Positions 5,250 to 5,271 of a stretch of 5,271 nucleotides of DNA are shown piece by piece. Under the pieces are notes generated by a model. The model saw only the letters and a list, made by a program, of their open reading frames with translations. It searched no databases and was not told the origin of the DNA. Origin of the DNA: Candidatus Thorarchaeota archaeon (GTDB lineage: Archaea; Asgardarchaeota; Thorarchaeia; Thorarchaeales; Thorarchaeaceae); NCBI GenBank assembly GCA_029855925.1, contig JAGSHP010000115.1, positions 1-5,271 of the forward strand, read 5' to 3'. The first letter of the stretch is position 1, and every line of letters starts with the position of its first letter. The translations under genes were made by a program, and so were the position numbers.

Positions 5250-5271
5250 CTGTCTCTTATACACATCTCCG
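5250..5271. other. Nextera (Tn5 transposase) adapter left on the contig end
   Basis: Positions 5250-5268 read CTGTCTCTTATACACATCT, the reverse complement of the 19-bp Tn5 mosaic end. The next three bases (CCG) continue the Illumina Nextera read-2 adapter. This is a sequencing artefact and not a natural transposon end. The genome sequence stops at 5249. Confidence 0.96.

Noticed and set aside
5250..5271. Natural Tn5/IS50 transposon end
   Set aside because: The 19-bp sequence is the engineered mosaic end and is followed by adapter bases at the very end of the contig. No transposase or target duplication is present.

Overview
The window reads as a short contig from an uncultured archaeon, sequenced by a Nextera (Tn5) library method. 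It has no rRNA, tRNA, CRISPR array or mobile element. Archaeal origin is inferred from Lrp-type winged-helix regulators, a CruF-type carotenoid hydratase, TATA-like upstream elements, GGAG-type ribosome sites and the absence of sigma-70-like promoters. A two-lobed arrestin-fold protein, typical of eukaryotes, makes an Asgard archaeon (for example a Thorarchaeota-like lineage) a reasonable guess. Nothing here proves it, and no marker gene is present.

Layout from left to right. Positions 1-293 (minus) hold the N-terminal 97 residues of an ABC-2 type permease cut by the left edge. Positions 358-1173 (minus) encode the arrestin-fold protein, 64 nt upstream of the permease in the same direction. 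Positions 1174-1252 are a compact divergent promoter region. Positions 1253-2167 (plus) encode a CruF-family membrane carotenoid hydratase. It converges, with a 2-nt gap, on a GT4 glycosyltransferase at 2170-3225 (minus). Upstream of that, on the same strand, lie a 51-residue coiled-coil microprotein (3263-3418), a 527-residue regulator with two Lrp-like modules (3483-5066), and the C-terminal end of a winged-helix regulator (5073-5249). The last 22 bases (5250-5271) are sequencing adapter, not genome.

How the genes may work together. The two regulator genes are 6 nt apart and probably co-transcribed. The microprotein and glycosyltransferase follow and may be read from the same transcript or from a separate promoter near 3470. 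That promoter region carries two adjacent palindromes. The carotenoid hydratase is the only plus-strand gene; it shares its upstream region with the arrestin gene and its 3' end with the glycosyltransferase. A functional link among carotenoid, glycosyltransferase and arrestin genes is possible but rests only on position.
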